64,000 bases of DNA from Streptomyces cyaneus (GTDB lineage: Bacteria; Actinomycetota; Actinomycetes; Streptomycetales; Streptomycetaceae), in assembly GCF_004028635.1 (NCBI RefSeq), contig NZ_RQJW01000004.1, forward strand, positions 124,001-188,000, read 5' to 3'. How positions within the stretch are numbered: position 1 is the first letter of the stretch; the number at the start of each line of letters is the position of its first letter. The notes under the pieces were generated by a model. That model worked only from the letters and a program-made list of their open reading frames with translations, had not been told where the DNA came from and did not search any database. Shown one piece after another: positions 42,700-50,835 of the stretch. The translations under genes and the position numbers were made by a program.

Positions 42700-43920
42700 T
42701 CACTGACCGGCGAACTTCTCGCTCACTTCGTCGAACACGCCCTTGGCCTCCTTACCCAGCCGCGGACCCGCCAGCCAGCCCGAATCCACCGGGCCGATCG
42801 AGGTGTTGGACACCAGCGCCGGCTTGCCGTCCGAGCCCGTCGCGAGCCAGCCACCACCGGACGAACCGCCCGTCATGGTGCAGCCGATGCGGTACATCGT
42901 GGGGGCCGACGCGTCGATCGACAGCCGGCCAGGCTTGTCCTGGCACTGGAACAGCTTCTGGCCGTCGAACGGCGCGGCGGCCGGGTAGCCGATCGCCTTG
43001 AGGCTGTCCACCTCGGGCACTGCGGGGGCGTTGAAGTCCACCGGGAGGGCCGAACCGACCGTCTCCTCCAGGGACTTGCCGCCGCTGCCCTCCTCCGGCT
43101 TCACATGCAGCACGGCGAAGTCGTACGGGGCGCCGTCCCCGCCCGTCGGACCGCCCTGCGCGATCCACTGGTCCGAGGTCCGCGCCCAGTCGGCCCACCA
43201 CACGCCGTACGGAGCGACCTGCTCCCTGGTGGCGTTCTCCAACTCGGCCGATCCCATGGCCTTGTCGTTGTACGACGGCACGAACGCGATGTTGCGGTAC
43301 CAGCCGCCGCTCTTGCCCGCGTGCACACAGTGACCCGCCGTCCACACCATGTTGGACTTGCCGGGGTTGGCCGGGTCCTGCACGACCGTTGCCGAGCAGA
43401 CCATCGTGCCTTCGGGAGAGTCGAAGAACACCTTGCCCGCCTCGGCGGCGTTGGCGTGGTACGCGGGCGAAACCGCCTGCGCGTCCACCGACTCCGGCGT
43501 CGGGTCGGTCACACCCTGGTCACCGGAGAGGTCGCTGTCGTCGACACCCCGGTCCGGGTCCTCGGCCTCCCGCATGCGGTCCGGGTCCCACAGGCCCTCG
43601 ATGATCGGGTTGATGTAGTCCTTGGCCTCGCGGAGCCAGTCGTCCTTGTCCCAGTTCTTCCAGGCGCCGTCCTTCCACTTGTCGATGTCGATCCCGTGCT
43701 CTTTGAGCTTGTCCTTGATGTCGTCCGGGATCGTGATCTTGCCTTCACCTCCGGCCGCCGCGGACGCGCTGGCCTCCGCGCCCGCCTCGGCGTCGCCCGA
43801 CTCGCAGGCCGTGGCGGTGAGCGCCAGCGCCGCGGCAAGCGCGACCACGGGCAGCGGGGAGGTTCTGCGGCGTGCGCTCCCTCCTCGGCGAGTGGTGAAC
43901 GACGGCCGTATCGATCGCAT
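42700..43920 (-). CDS. trypsin-like serine protease lipoprotein 2
   Basis: A 406-residue paralogue of the downstream protease. Signal peptide LPVVALAAALALTATACESG with a lipobox-like Cys; triad His in WTAGHCVHAG, Asp in YDFAVLHVKPE, Ser in TGGSSGGGW. The segment GIDIDKWKDGAWKNWDKD is identical to that in protease 1. The ATG at 43920 follows GGGGAG. The catalytic domain starts near residue 190. Tandem duplication is clear from length and motif order. Confidence 0.92.
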   Translation of the reverse strand: MRSIRPSFTTRRGGSARRRTSPLPVVALAAALALTATACESGDAEAGAEASASAAAGGEGKITIPDDIKDKLKEHGIDIDKWKDGAWKNWDKDDWLREAKDYINPIIEGLWDPDRMREAEDPDRGVDDSDLSGDQGVTDPTPESVDAQAVSPAYHANAAEAGKVFFDSPEGTMVCSATVVQDPANPGKSNMVWTAGHCVHAGKSGGWYRNIAFVPSYNDKAMGSAELENATREQVAPYGVWWADWARTSDQWIAQGGPTGGDGAPYDFAVLHVKPEEGSGGKSLEETVGSALPVDFNAPAVPEVDSLKAIGYPAAAPFDGQKLFQCQDKPGRLSIDASAPTMYRIGCTMTGGSSGGGWLATGSDGKPALVSNTSIGPVDSGWLAGPRLGKEAKGVFDEVSEKFAGQ

Positions 43921-44775
43921 GATCTGACTCCCCCTGAGGTGACGGTACTTGGCGCTGCGACCGTGAACTCCCGCTGATCGCCAGCGGATTGCTTGCCGAT
44001 TGCGTGCAGATCGCTTGCTGATCGGGCGGGATGTCACGGCGCGTTGGGACGGCACCACACACTATGCGGTCGCTGTGGGGGAGTGCCGACGGAACGGCAA
44101 CGGTTTCGCTACGGGCTGTCTGACCTGGCAGTTCATCCGGATTCGGGGGGAGGTGCGTAGCGGCGACACCGGGGCGTCGCGCGAGCAGGCCGAGGAGATC
44201 GAATTCCTGGGGAGTCAGCTGGACGAGCGAATGGTCCACACTGACCCGCCGCGTCGGCAGATCGTCAATCACCGAGCCGCCATGCAGCACGGTCTTGACC
44301 CCTTCCACGGCGGGGCCGGACGACAGTCCGGCTCTGCACGGTTGCCACAAGCAGCCCATTTCCCTTGGTGTCCGGCCCTGGATTGGCTCTTGCCCAGGTC
44401 GCTCACCTGTCGGCGGACGCTGGAGGAGCGGCGCGAGCGGGCGGCGGTGTGCAACGTGCTCCGCTGGACCGAGCGCGGCCACGGCCGGTACGGGGGCCTG
44501 GGTCGGCCCGCCGGTCTGGCCCGCCCTGTGCGCAGTCTGCTTCCACCTCGTGAAGGTCCATCGGCGATGGTTCCGTCACCGCAAGGATCTTGAAGCAACC
44601 CGTAACCCGGTGAACGGTCCGCGGTTGGTAGCGGTGGGGGGCCAGCTGCCCGTGGGCGGTCCCCAGTGCCCAGTTCCCCGGAGCTTCGAGTCGACGCTCG
44701 CGGGGCTTCGTATGTCGGGTGGGGCGAGGATGCGAGAGACCTGCTCGCCCCTGGACAGCGGGAGGACAGGGAGCC
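43921..44775. other. 855-bp region between protease 2 and the siderophore operon
   Basis: Apart from the response-regulator fragment at 44159-44293 I see no gene. The siderophore operon promoter should lie in the last 300 bp. I looked for an actinobacterial iron box of the TTAGGTTAGGCTCACCTAA type and found none. Confidence 0.5.
44159..44293 (-). pseudogene. response-regulator winged-helix fragment
   Basis: The minus strand reads VLHGGSVIDDLPTRRVSVDH, then SLVQLTPQEFDLLGLLARRPGV. This is the start of an OmpR-type DNA-binding domain and resembles GluR in this window (ELPTRQVSVDGSVVQLTRKEF). No receiver domain lies upstream and the homology ends abruptly, so it is a relic. Confidence 0.7.
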
Positions 44776-46476
44776 ATGGTCGTGACCGAATCTTTGCGCG
44801 GGGGGACATCCGAGTCGGCGGGGGCGCGTGCCGTGCAGGAGGGGATCCTGCGGCGACAGTCGGCGCGCGAGTCGGCGGCGCGCACCTACGCGCGTGCCCT
44901 GCCGATCGTGCCTGTACGGGCACGTGGGCTGACCATCGAGGGCGCGGACGGCCGCCGCTACCTGGACTGCCTCTCCGGCGCCGGGACGCTGGCGCTCGGA
45001 CACAATCACCCCGTGGTCCTGGAGGCCATCCGCAAGGTTCTCGACTCGGGCGCACCACTGCACGTCCTCGACCTGGCGACCCCCGTCAAGGACGCCTTCA
45101 TCACCGAGCTCTTCCACACGCTGCCGCCCGGTCTCGCCGACCGTGCACGCGTGCAGTTCTGCGGACCGGCCGGCACCGACGCGGTGGAGGCCGCTTTCAA
45201 GCTCGTCCGGGCCGCGACCGGACGCACCGGAATCCTCGCTTTCAGCGGCGCCTACCACGGGATGACCGCCGGAGCGCTCGAAGCCTCCGGGGGCGCCTTC
45301 GACGTACGAGTCGCCCGCCTGCCCTACCCGCAGGACTACCGCTGCCCCTTCGGTATCGGTGGCGAACACGGCGCCGAACTCGCCGCCCGCTGGACCGAGT
45401 CCGTCCTCGACGACCCCAAGTCGGGTGTGCCGCGCCCGGCCGGGATGATCCTCGAACCCGTCCAGGGCGAGGGCGGAGTGATCCCCGCGCCGGAGGGCTG
45501 GATGCGGCGCATGCGGCAGATCACCGCCGACCGTGCCATCCCCCTCATCGCCGACGAGGTCCAGACGGGGGTCGGGCGCACCGGCTCCTTCTGGGCGGTG
45601 GAGCACAGCGGCGTCACCCCCGACGTGATGGTCCTCTCCAAGGCCATCGGGGGCAGCCTGCCCCTGGCGGTCATCGTCTATCGCGACGACCTCGACGCCT
45701 GGCAGCCCGGCGCCCACGCCGGCACGTTCCGCGGCAACCAGCTCGCCATGGCCGCCGGGACGGCGACTCTCGCTTACGTCCGCGAGCACCGGCTCGCCGA
45801 GCGGGCGGCCGAACTGGGCTCGCGGATGCTGCACAAACTCCAGCAACTCGCAGGGGAGTTCGCCTGCATCGGGGATGTGCGGGGGAGGGGCTTGATGATC
45901 GGGGTCGAGGTGGTGGATCCAGAGGCCGATTCCGAGCACGGCGAGGGGCGGTCGGTTCCCCTGGCGTCGACTGAGGGAGTCGGCGGCGGGCCGGGGCTCC
46001 TGACTGCTCCCGCTCGGAACGAGGCTCGCGCCCAGGTCGAGTCGGATGCTTCGGCCGACACTGGTTGGCCTGGAGGCGGGGCGGGCGTTCTGGTGGGTCT
46101 GGACCCTGCCCAGACCATGGGCGGCTCCTCGACGGACGCCAACGGCACCGCCCGAGGAGCCGGTTCGACGGCGGCGCAGACCTCGGATCGCCACCCTCGC
46201 CCTGCCGCTCCCGAACTCGCGGCCGCCATCCAGCGGGAGTGCCTGCGACGTGGCCTGATCGTCGAACTCGGCGGCCGCCACTCCAGCGTCGTACGCCTGC
46301 TTCCGCCCCTGACCATCAGCGACGAACAGGCTGCCGCAGTGCTGGACCGACTGGCCGACGCCGTTGCCGCGGTGTCCCGAAGCCACACCCATCACGACGC
46401 GTTCGGTGCGGACCGTACGCACCATCCGTCCCCGCGCCCTCGGCGGCCCGGTGGCCGTACCGACCGGGCGGGATAG
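44776..46476 (+). CDS. diaminobutyrate--2-oxoglutarate-type aminotransferase of a siderophore operon
   Basis: A 566-residue class-III PLP aminotransferase. The PLP site is TPDVMVLSKAIGGSLPLAVI with the Lys, and AFSGAYHGMTAGALEAS, IADEVQTGVGRTGSFWAVEH and HAGTFRGNQLAMAAG are family motifs. Relatives make diaminobutyrate for siderophores. Near residue 385 about 90 residues of low-complexity Gly/Ser/Ala sequence are inserted between VEVVDPEA and ELAAAIQRECLRRGLIVELG; the enzyme is otherwise complete. The ATG at 44776 has a GGAGG site fifteen bases upstream. First gene of the operon. Confidence 0.9.
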   Translation: MVVTESLRGGTSESAGARAVQEGILRRQSARESAARTYARALPIVPVRARGLTIEGADGRRYLDCLSGAGTLALGHNHPVVLEAIRKVLDSGAPLHVLDLATPVKDAFITELFHTLPPGLADRARVQFCGPAGTDAVEAAFKLVRAATGRTGILAFSGAYHGMTAGALEASGGAFDVRVARLPYPQDYRCPFGIGGEHGAELAARWTESVLDDPKSGVPRPAGMILEPVQGEGGVIPAPEGWMRRMRQITADRAIPLIADEVQTGVGRTGSFWAVEHSGVTPDVMVLSKAIGGSLPLAVIVYRDDLDAWQPGAHAGTFRGNQLAMAAGTATLAYVREHRLAERAAELGSRMLHKLQQLAGEFACIGDVRGRGLMIGVEVVDPEADSEHGEGRSVPLASTEGVGGGPGLLTAPARNEARAQVESDASADTGWPGGGAGVLVGLDPAQTMGGSSTDANGTARGAGSTAAQTSDRHPRPAAPELAAAIQRECLRRGLIVELGGRHSSVVRLLPPLTISDEQAAAVLDRLADAVAAVSRSHTHHDAFGADRTHHPSPRPRRPGGRTDRAG

Positions 46477-46764
46477 CGCGGTCCGATGGTGCGCGACGGC
46501 CGTGGCGCGCGCCAGCCCGCACTCCACCCGGTCCTGTCGCGTCGGCGTCCGTTCACCGACCCATTCCCGAGCAACAGCTCACCTTCGAACGACACATCAC
46601 TTCCCCTCGGACCGCGCCTCCAACTGAAACCACCGCCAACCGATGCCGCTCCCAACTGCCCTCCGCAAGCCACACATTCGCGGACCCATCAAAACCACGC
46701 CCACCCTCACCGCAGTACGGCGGCCGTCGCCGCATGCGTCAGAACCAGTTCAAGAGGACCAACC
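46477..46764 (+). other. spacer between aminotransferase and NIS synthetase
   Basis: The frame is open but lacks conserved protein features, being rich in Pro, Ser and Thr. I interpret it as untranslated or weakly conserved spacer. Confidence 0.4.
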
Positions 46765-49356
46765 TTGACCACCACCCCCGCACCCGACGGCCGTCCCGAC
46801 ACTCGCGCGCGATGCTCCGCCGACCCGCACCTGTCCCAGCAGGAGCTGCTTGCGCCTCCGACCGCATTGGCTCCTCGCGGGATGGGGCTTGTGCCCGCCC
46901 AGGCAGGCACTTCCCTAGAACAGGGCGGCACGCGACTGGCAGGCGACTCATCTCAGAGAGGCCGCGCGCCCCAGAGCGGCGATACACGTCAGGGATGCGA
47001 CGCACCCAAGGGAGGGGACACTCCGCAGGAACCGGCGTCGGCGCAGGGAGCTGCCGATGCACAGGCCCTGATGTGTACGCCGATGCAGGCAGGCGCTCCG
47101 GACATCGAGCGGCTGCCTGGCGCTGCCGCCTCAGACCTCTTGGAGCACCCCGACCCACACACCGCAGCCCAGGCCGCGGCCGTGGAGAACTTGCTCCGCT
47201 GCTGGGTTCGCGAGACCAACGTCCCGGCACCCGACAACGGCATCCTCCGCATCCCCTTGCCCGCCACAGGTACGACCCTGCTGATCCCGGTCCACTACTG
47301 GTCCCCGTCGGGATGGCACCGCTTCGGCCTCCCACACCTGGCCGACGCCCCGGCTCCGTCCCCACCGACTGACGCGGTCACCCTTGCTGCCCTCCTCACC
47401 AGGGAGGCGCTGGCGCAAAGCAACCCCGCCGTCATGGTTTCGGTCGCCGACCCGTCGGCTGGGAGCAGCACCTCGACGAGCCCTGGGTGCGTAGCGGCTC
47501 GCCCGATTTCCGCGGGCGTTCGCCCTTCGCCGGCATGCGACCCATCGATTGCCTCTTCGCCGACGTCGGATACGTCGACTGCCTCGACTGACGCGACGCG
47601 ACCTCCCCGGACCGCGTCTGCTCCTCGCCCCGGGGCGTCCCCAGACTCCGCGTTCGTTGCCTCCTCTGTCGCCAGGGCTTCCTGCTCCGACCCTGCCTGC
47701 TCCGGTTCTGACCTCGACTCCTCCACGGTCTCCGGCGCCGCTGCCGCTACCTCCATCTCTGGCCCAGACTCGTCCTGCGTCCCTGGACCCTCCGCCTCCA
47801 CGCCCCCTGCCATGCCCCCTCAGAACGCCCCGACCTCCGCCGCTCCGAGGCCGCCCGCTGCCCTGCCTTTCCCCGCCATCTCCGGGGCCACTGACCTCGT
47901 TGCCCGTGTCGCCGACTCCGTCCGACGAACCGTCACCTTCATCAGCGAGCGCCGCGCTCACCCCGCCGACGGCCCTGACATCTTCCTCGCGGCCGAGCAG
48001 GCGCTCACGCTCGGACACCCGCTCCACCCGACGCCGAAGAGCCGCGAGGGTCTCTCCGAGGCCGAAGCACAGCTGTATTCACCCGAGTTGCGCGGCTCCT
48101 TCCCGTTGCACTGGATGGCTGTCGCCCCTTCCCTGCTCGCCGCTGACTCGGCATGGACCGAGCGCGGCCGTGTCGTCCCCGCGGCTCAGCTCATGGTCCG
48201 CCTCGCCGGGCCTGAGTTGGCGTTGCCGGACGGGTTCGCGGCCCTGCCCATGCATCCTTGGCAGCTCCGAGAGATCCAGCACCGTCCCGAGACCGCGGCC
48301 TTGCTCGATGCCGGACTGCTCCGGGACCTCGGCGCCCACGGTGAACCTTGGCATCCCACCTCCTCCGTACGGACCGTCCACAGATCCGATGCCAGTGCCA
48401 TGCTCAAACTCTCCCTGGGCCTGCGCATCACCAACTCCCGCCGTGAGAACCTCCGGAAGGAGCTGCACCGCGGCGTCGAGGTCCACCGGCTCCTGCGCAG
48501 CGGCCTCTCGACGCGGTGGCAGGCCGCGCACCCGGGGTTCGACATCGTTCGCGATCCGGCATGGCTCGCCGTGGACGGGCCGGACGGCGTCCCCGTGGCC
48601 GGCTTCGACGTGATGATCCGGCACAACCCGTTCAGACCTTCCGACGACGTGTCCTGCGTAGCCGGACTCGTTTCACCCCGACCTCACGCACAAGCCGGCA
48701 CCGCTGCGGGCCATCACCCCTGGGACACGACGCCCCCTCGGTCCCGTCTCGCCGAGCTCGTCACGCGTCTCGCCGACCGAACGGGACGCCCTCGCGGGGC
48801 CGTCGCTGCCGAGTGGTTCCTGCGCTACCTCGAACACGTCGTCCGCCCCGTGCTGTGGCTCGATGCCGAGGCGGGCATCGCTCTGGAAGCACACCAGCAG
48901 AACACGCTGGTCCTGCTGGACGGTGACGGCTGGCCTTCGGGCGGCCGTTACCGAGACAACCAGGGCTACTACTTCCGTGAGTCCCGGCGCGCGGCACTCG
49001 ACGCCCGGCTGCCCGGCATCGGCGAGCACAGCGACACCTTCGTCTCGGACGAGGTCGCCGACGAACGCTTCGCCTACTACCTCGCGATCAACAACGTGCT
49101 CGGTCTCATCGGAGCGTTCGGCTCTCAGCGTCTCGCGGATGAACAACTGTTGCTCGCAGCCTTTCGCCGCTTCCTCGGCGAGGTGGCCTCCGGCACAGCC
49201 CGTCTGCGCACATCGCTGCCTGCCCACCTCCTCGACTCACCTGTCCTGCGCTGCAAGGCCAACCTACTCACCCGGCTGCACGGCCTCGACGAACTCATCG
49301 GCCCGGTCGACACCCAGTCCGTCTACGTCACCATCGCCAACCCCCTGCATTCCTGA
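46765..49356 (+). CDS. IucA/IucC-family NIS siderophore synthetase with large insertions
   Basis: An 863-residue synthetase; the family is usually about 600. It condenses a carboxylate with an amine using ATP. Family motifs: GHPLHPTPKSREGLS, LPMHPWQLREI, LKLSLGLRITNSRREN and ALEAHQQNTLVL. About 90 residues of low-complexity sequence sit between residues 35 and 120, and a second insertion of about 140 Ser/Pro/Thr-rich residues (about 47455-47870) separates VMVSVADPSA from ISGATDLVARVADSV. The TTG at 46765 is my best start: AGAGGA lies upstream and it gives MTTTPAPDGRP. The ATG at 46486 is an alternative. It lies between the aminotransferase and the acyltransferase. Confidence 0.86.
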   Translation: MTTTPAPDGRPDTRARCSADPHLSQQELLAPPTALAPRGMGLVPAQAGTSLEQGGTRLAGDSSQRGRAPQSGDTRQGCDAPKGGDTPQEPASAQGAADAQALMCTPMQAGAPDIERLPGAAASDLLEHPDPHTAAQAAAVENLLRCWVRETNVPAPDNGILRIPLPATGTTLLIPVHYWSPSGWHRFGLPHLADAPAPSPPTDAVTLAALLTREALAQSNPAVMVSVADPSAGSSTSTSPGCVAARPISAGVRPSPACDPSIASSPTSDTSTASTDATRPPRTASAPRPGASPDSAFVASSVARASCSDPACSGSDLDSSTVSGAAAATSISGPDSSCVPGPSASTPPAMPPQNAPTSAAPRPPAALPFPAISGATDLVARVADSVRRTVTFISERRAHPADGPDIFLAAEQALTLGHPLHPTPKSREGLSEAEAQLYSPELRGSFPLHWMAVAPSLLAADSAWTERGRVVPAAQLMVRLAGPELALPDGFAALPMHPWQLREIQHRPETAALLDAGLLRDLGAHGEPWHPTSSVRTVHRSDASAMLKLSLGLRITNSRRENLRKELHRGVEVHRLLRSGLSTRWQAAHPGFDIVRDPAWLAVDGPDGVPVAGFDVMIRHNPFRPSDDVSCVAGLVSPRPHAQAGTAAGHHPWDTTPPRSRLAELVTRLADRTGRPRGAVAAEWFLRYLEHVVRPVLWLDAEAGIALEAHQQNTLVLLDGDGWPSGGRYRDNQGYYFRESRRAALDARLPGIGEHSDTFVSDEVADERFAYYLAINNVLGLIGAFGSQRLADEQLLLAAFRRFLGEVASGTARLRTSLPAHLLDSPVLRCKANLLTRLHGLDELIGPVDTQSVYVTIANPLHS

Positions 49357-49512
49357 CCATCACGGTTGCCCCTTGTCACACCGCTCCGCACTTCTGACCG
49401 CGGTCAATCACCACCGACCCCCCCCTCGCTCCCGACCATCGCTGCGGCTCTCACCAACCCCCTTCATCCCTGAGGAACATGACCCACCCCGCCTCTTGAG
49501 AGGAGCGTCGCC

Positions 49513-50337
49513 GTGCCTCCCACCGACGCGAGCGCCAATGCCGGCACCGCCCCCGTCACCGATATCCGCACCGCCGCGAGCCCGGGTGCTCGTGCGTGCC
49601 GTATCGAGCCGGCTGCCGGCGCGGACGCAGACAGTGAGGACACGCTGGATCTGCAGTTGCCTGACGAACTCCTCGCGCTCTTCGCGGACGACGCCGCAGT
49701 CGATGGGGAGCGGAGCCCGGGCCCCGCAGGCACGGCAGCACCTCCCGCTCTCCTCCCGATCGGCGACGATCTGCTCGACCGTGTTGCCGCCTGGGGGCCG
49801 ATCAGCACACCTGCAGGAGTCCTTCACCTTGTCCCCGTGCGGATCGAACGGGACCTTCCGATCATCTACCGGTGGATGAACGACCCCGCCGTCGCCGCGT
49901 TCTGGGGGCTCGCGGGACCCCAGAACGCGATTGAAGAGCATCTGCGGTGTCAGCTTTCCGGTGATGGACGCAGCATCCCGTGCCTGGGCATGCTGGACGG
50001 CACGCCGATGAGCTACTGGGAGATCTACCGAGCCGACCTCGACCCGCTGGCCCGGTACTACGCGGCGCGGCCCCATGACACCGGAGTTCATCTCCTCATC
50101 GGTGCCGTCGGCGGCCGCGGCCGAGGACTCGGTGGAACCCTGCTCCGATCCGTCGCCGACCTCGTGCTCGACAAGCGGCCCGCCTGCGCTCGCATCGTCG
50201 CCGAACCCGACATTCGCAACACCCCTTCCGTCGCTGCCTTCCTGAGCGCCGGTTTCCGGTTCTCCGCCGAAGTCGACCTGCCCGCCAAGCGGGCCGCCCT
50301 CATGGTCAGAGACCGGAGCCTGCGCCACCTGCTGTGA
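49513..50337 (+). CDS. GNAT acyltransferase of a siderophore operon (IucB/AlcB-like)
   Basis: A 274-residue protein. Residues 95-274 form a GNAT domain of the IucB type: VPVRIERDLPIIYRWMNDPA, FWGLAGPQNAIEEHL, MSYWEIYRADLDPLARYY, and acyl-CoA loop GRGRGLGGTLLRSVADL. It would acylate the hydroxylamine or amine of the siderophore. The first 90 residues are a less conserved extension. The GTG at 49513 has AGGAG seven bases upstream. A monooxygenase, usual in hydroxamate pathways, is not in the window. Confidence 0.85.
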   Translation: MPPTDASANAGTAPVTDIRTAASPGARACRIEPAAGADADSEDTLDLQLPDELLALFADDAAVDGERSPGPAGTAAPPALLPIGDDLLDRVAAWGPISTPAGVLHLVPVRIERDLPIIYRWMNDPAVAAFWGLAGPQNAIEEHLRCQLSGDGRSIPCLGMLDGTPMSYWEIYRADLDPLARYYAARPHDTGVHLLIGAVGGRGRGLGGTLLRSVADLVLDKRPACARIVAEPDIRNTPSVAAFLSAGFRFSAEVDLPAKRAALMVRDRSLRHLL

Positions 50338-50803
50338 CGCCGTGTGGTGACGCCATCACATTTGGTACACCGCTCGCGCCGATCTGGTTCCCACTCCCGA
50401 CGAACCGAATTCAGGCCGAGCCGATCGCTCCCATGGCCGCCTCCATTCCCCGCGGTCGTGGTGCACACGGCCGACCCGGCCGTCGCACGAAAGCCGACCG
50501 GGATCCCGCCGACAGCCACCCCGGATCACACCTGCAACCGACCCCGCCCCCTCCTCGCAGCCCGAACCACCACCGCAGATGAACAAGCCGATCAACCCCA
50601 CGAGGTGCCTGGCCAGGCACCAGGACCAGCCGATCTCGACCACGCACCCATTCGTCCCAGCCAAATCCGAACCGATCGCACCCACACGCGAACCGCCTCT
50701 GACCTCAATCGAACCGATCCCATACGCACCCGAACCGATCCGATCCCCACCCGAGGAACCCCCGGTCTTGATCCCGCCCCTCGTCCCCACCGTGATCGCC
50801 CGT
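50338..50803. other. intergenic region with dispersed CGAACCGATC repeats
   Basis: About 500 bp without a gene between the acyltransferase and the helicase. CGAACCGATC occurs exactly at 50668, 50710 and 50731. Possible terminator hairpins of the siderophore operon were not obvious. Confidence 0.5.
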
Positions 50804-50826
50804 TTGTCAGTGCCGGGCCGTAGGGT
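50804..50826 (+). promoter_or_regulatory. RecA-NDp (PafBC-type) promoter of the DinG-like gene
   Basis: TTGTCAGTG-N8-TAGGGT is a perfect match to TTGTCRGTG-N8-TANNNT. The -10 ends nine bases before the ATG, so the message would have a leader of only a few bases. Confidence 0.82.
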
Positions 50827-50835
50827 GGTCGCGCT

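Noticed and set aside
44276..44775. Iron-box (DmdR/IdeR) operator before the siderophore operon
   Set aside because: I looked for TTAGGTTAGGCTCACCTAA-like sequence and saw no adequate match. Regulation by iron is plausible but not shown.
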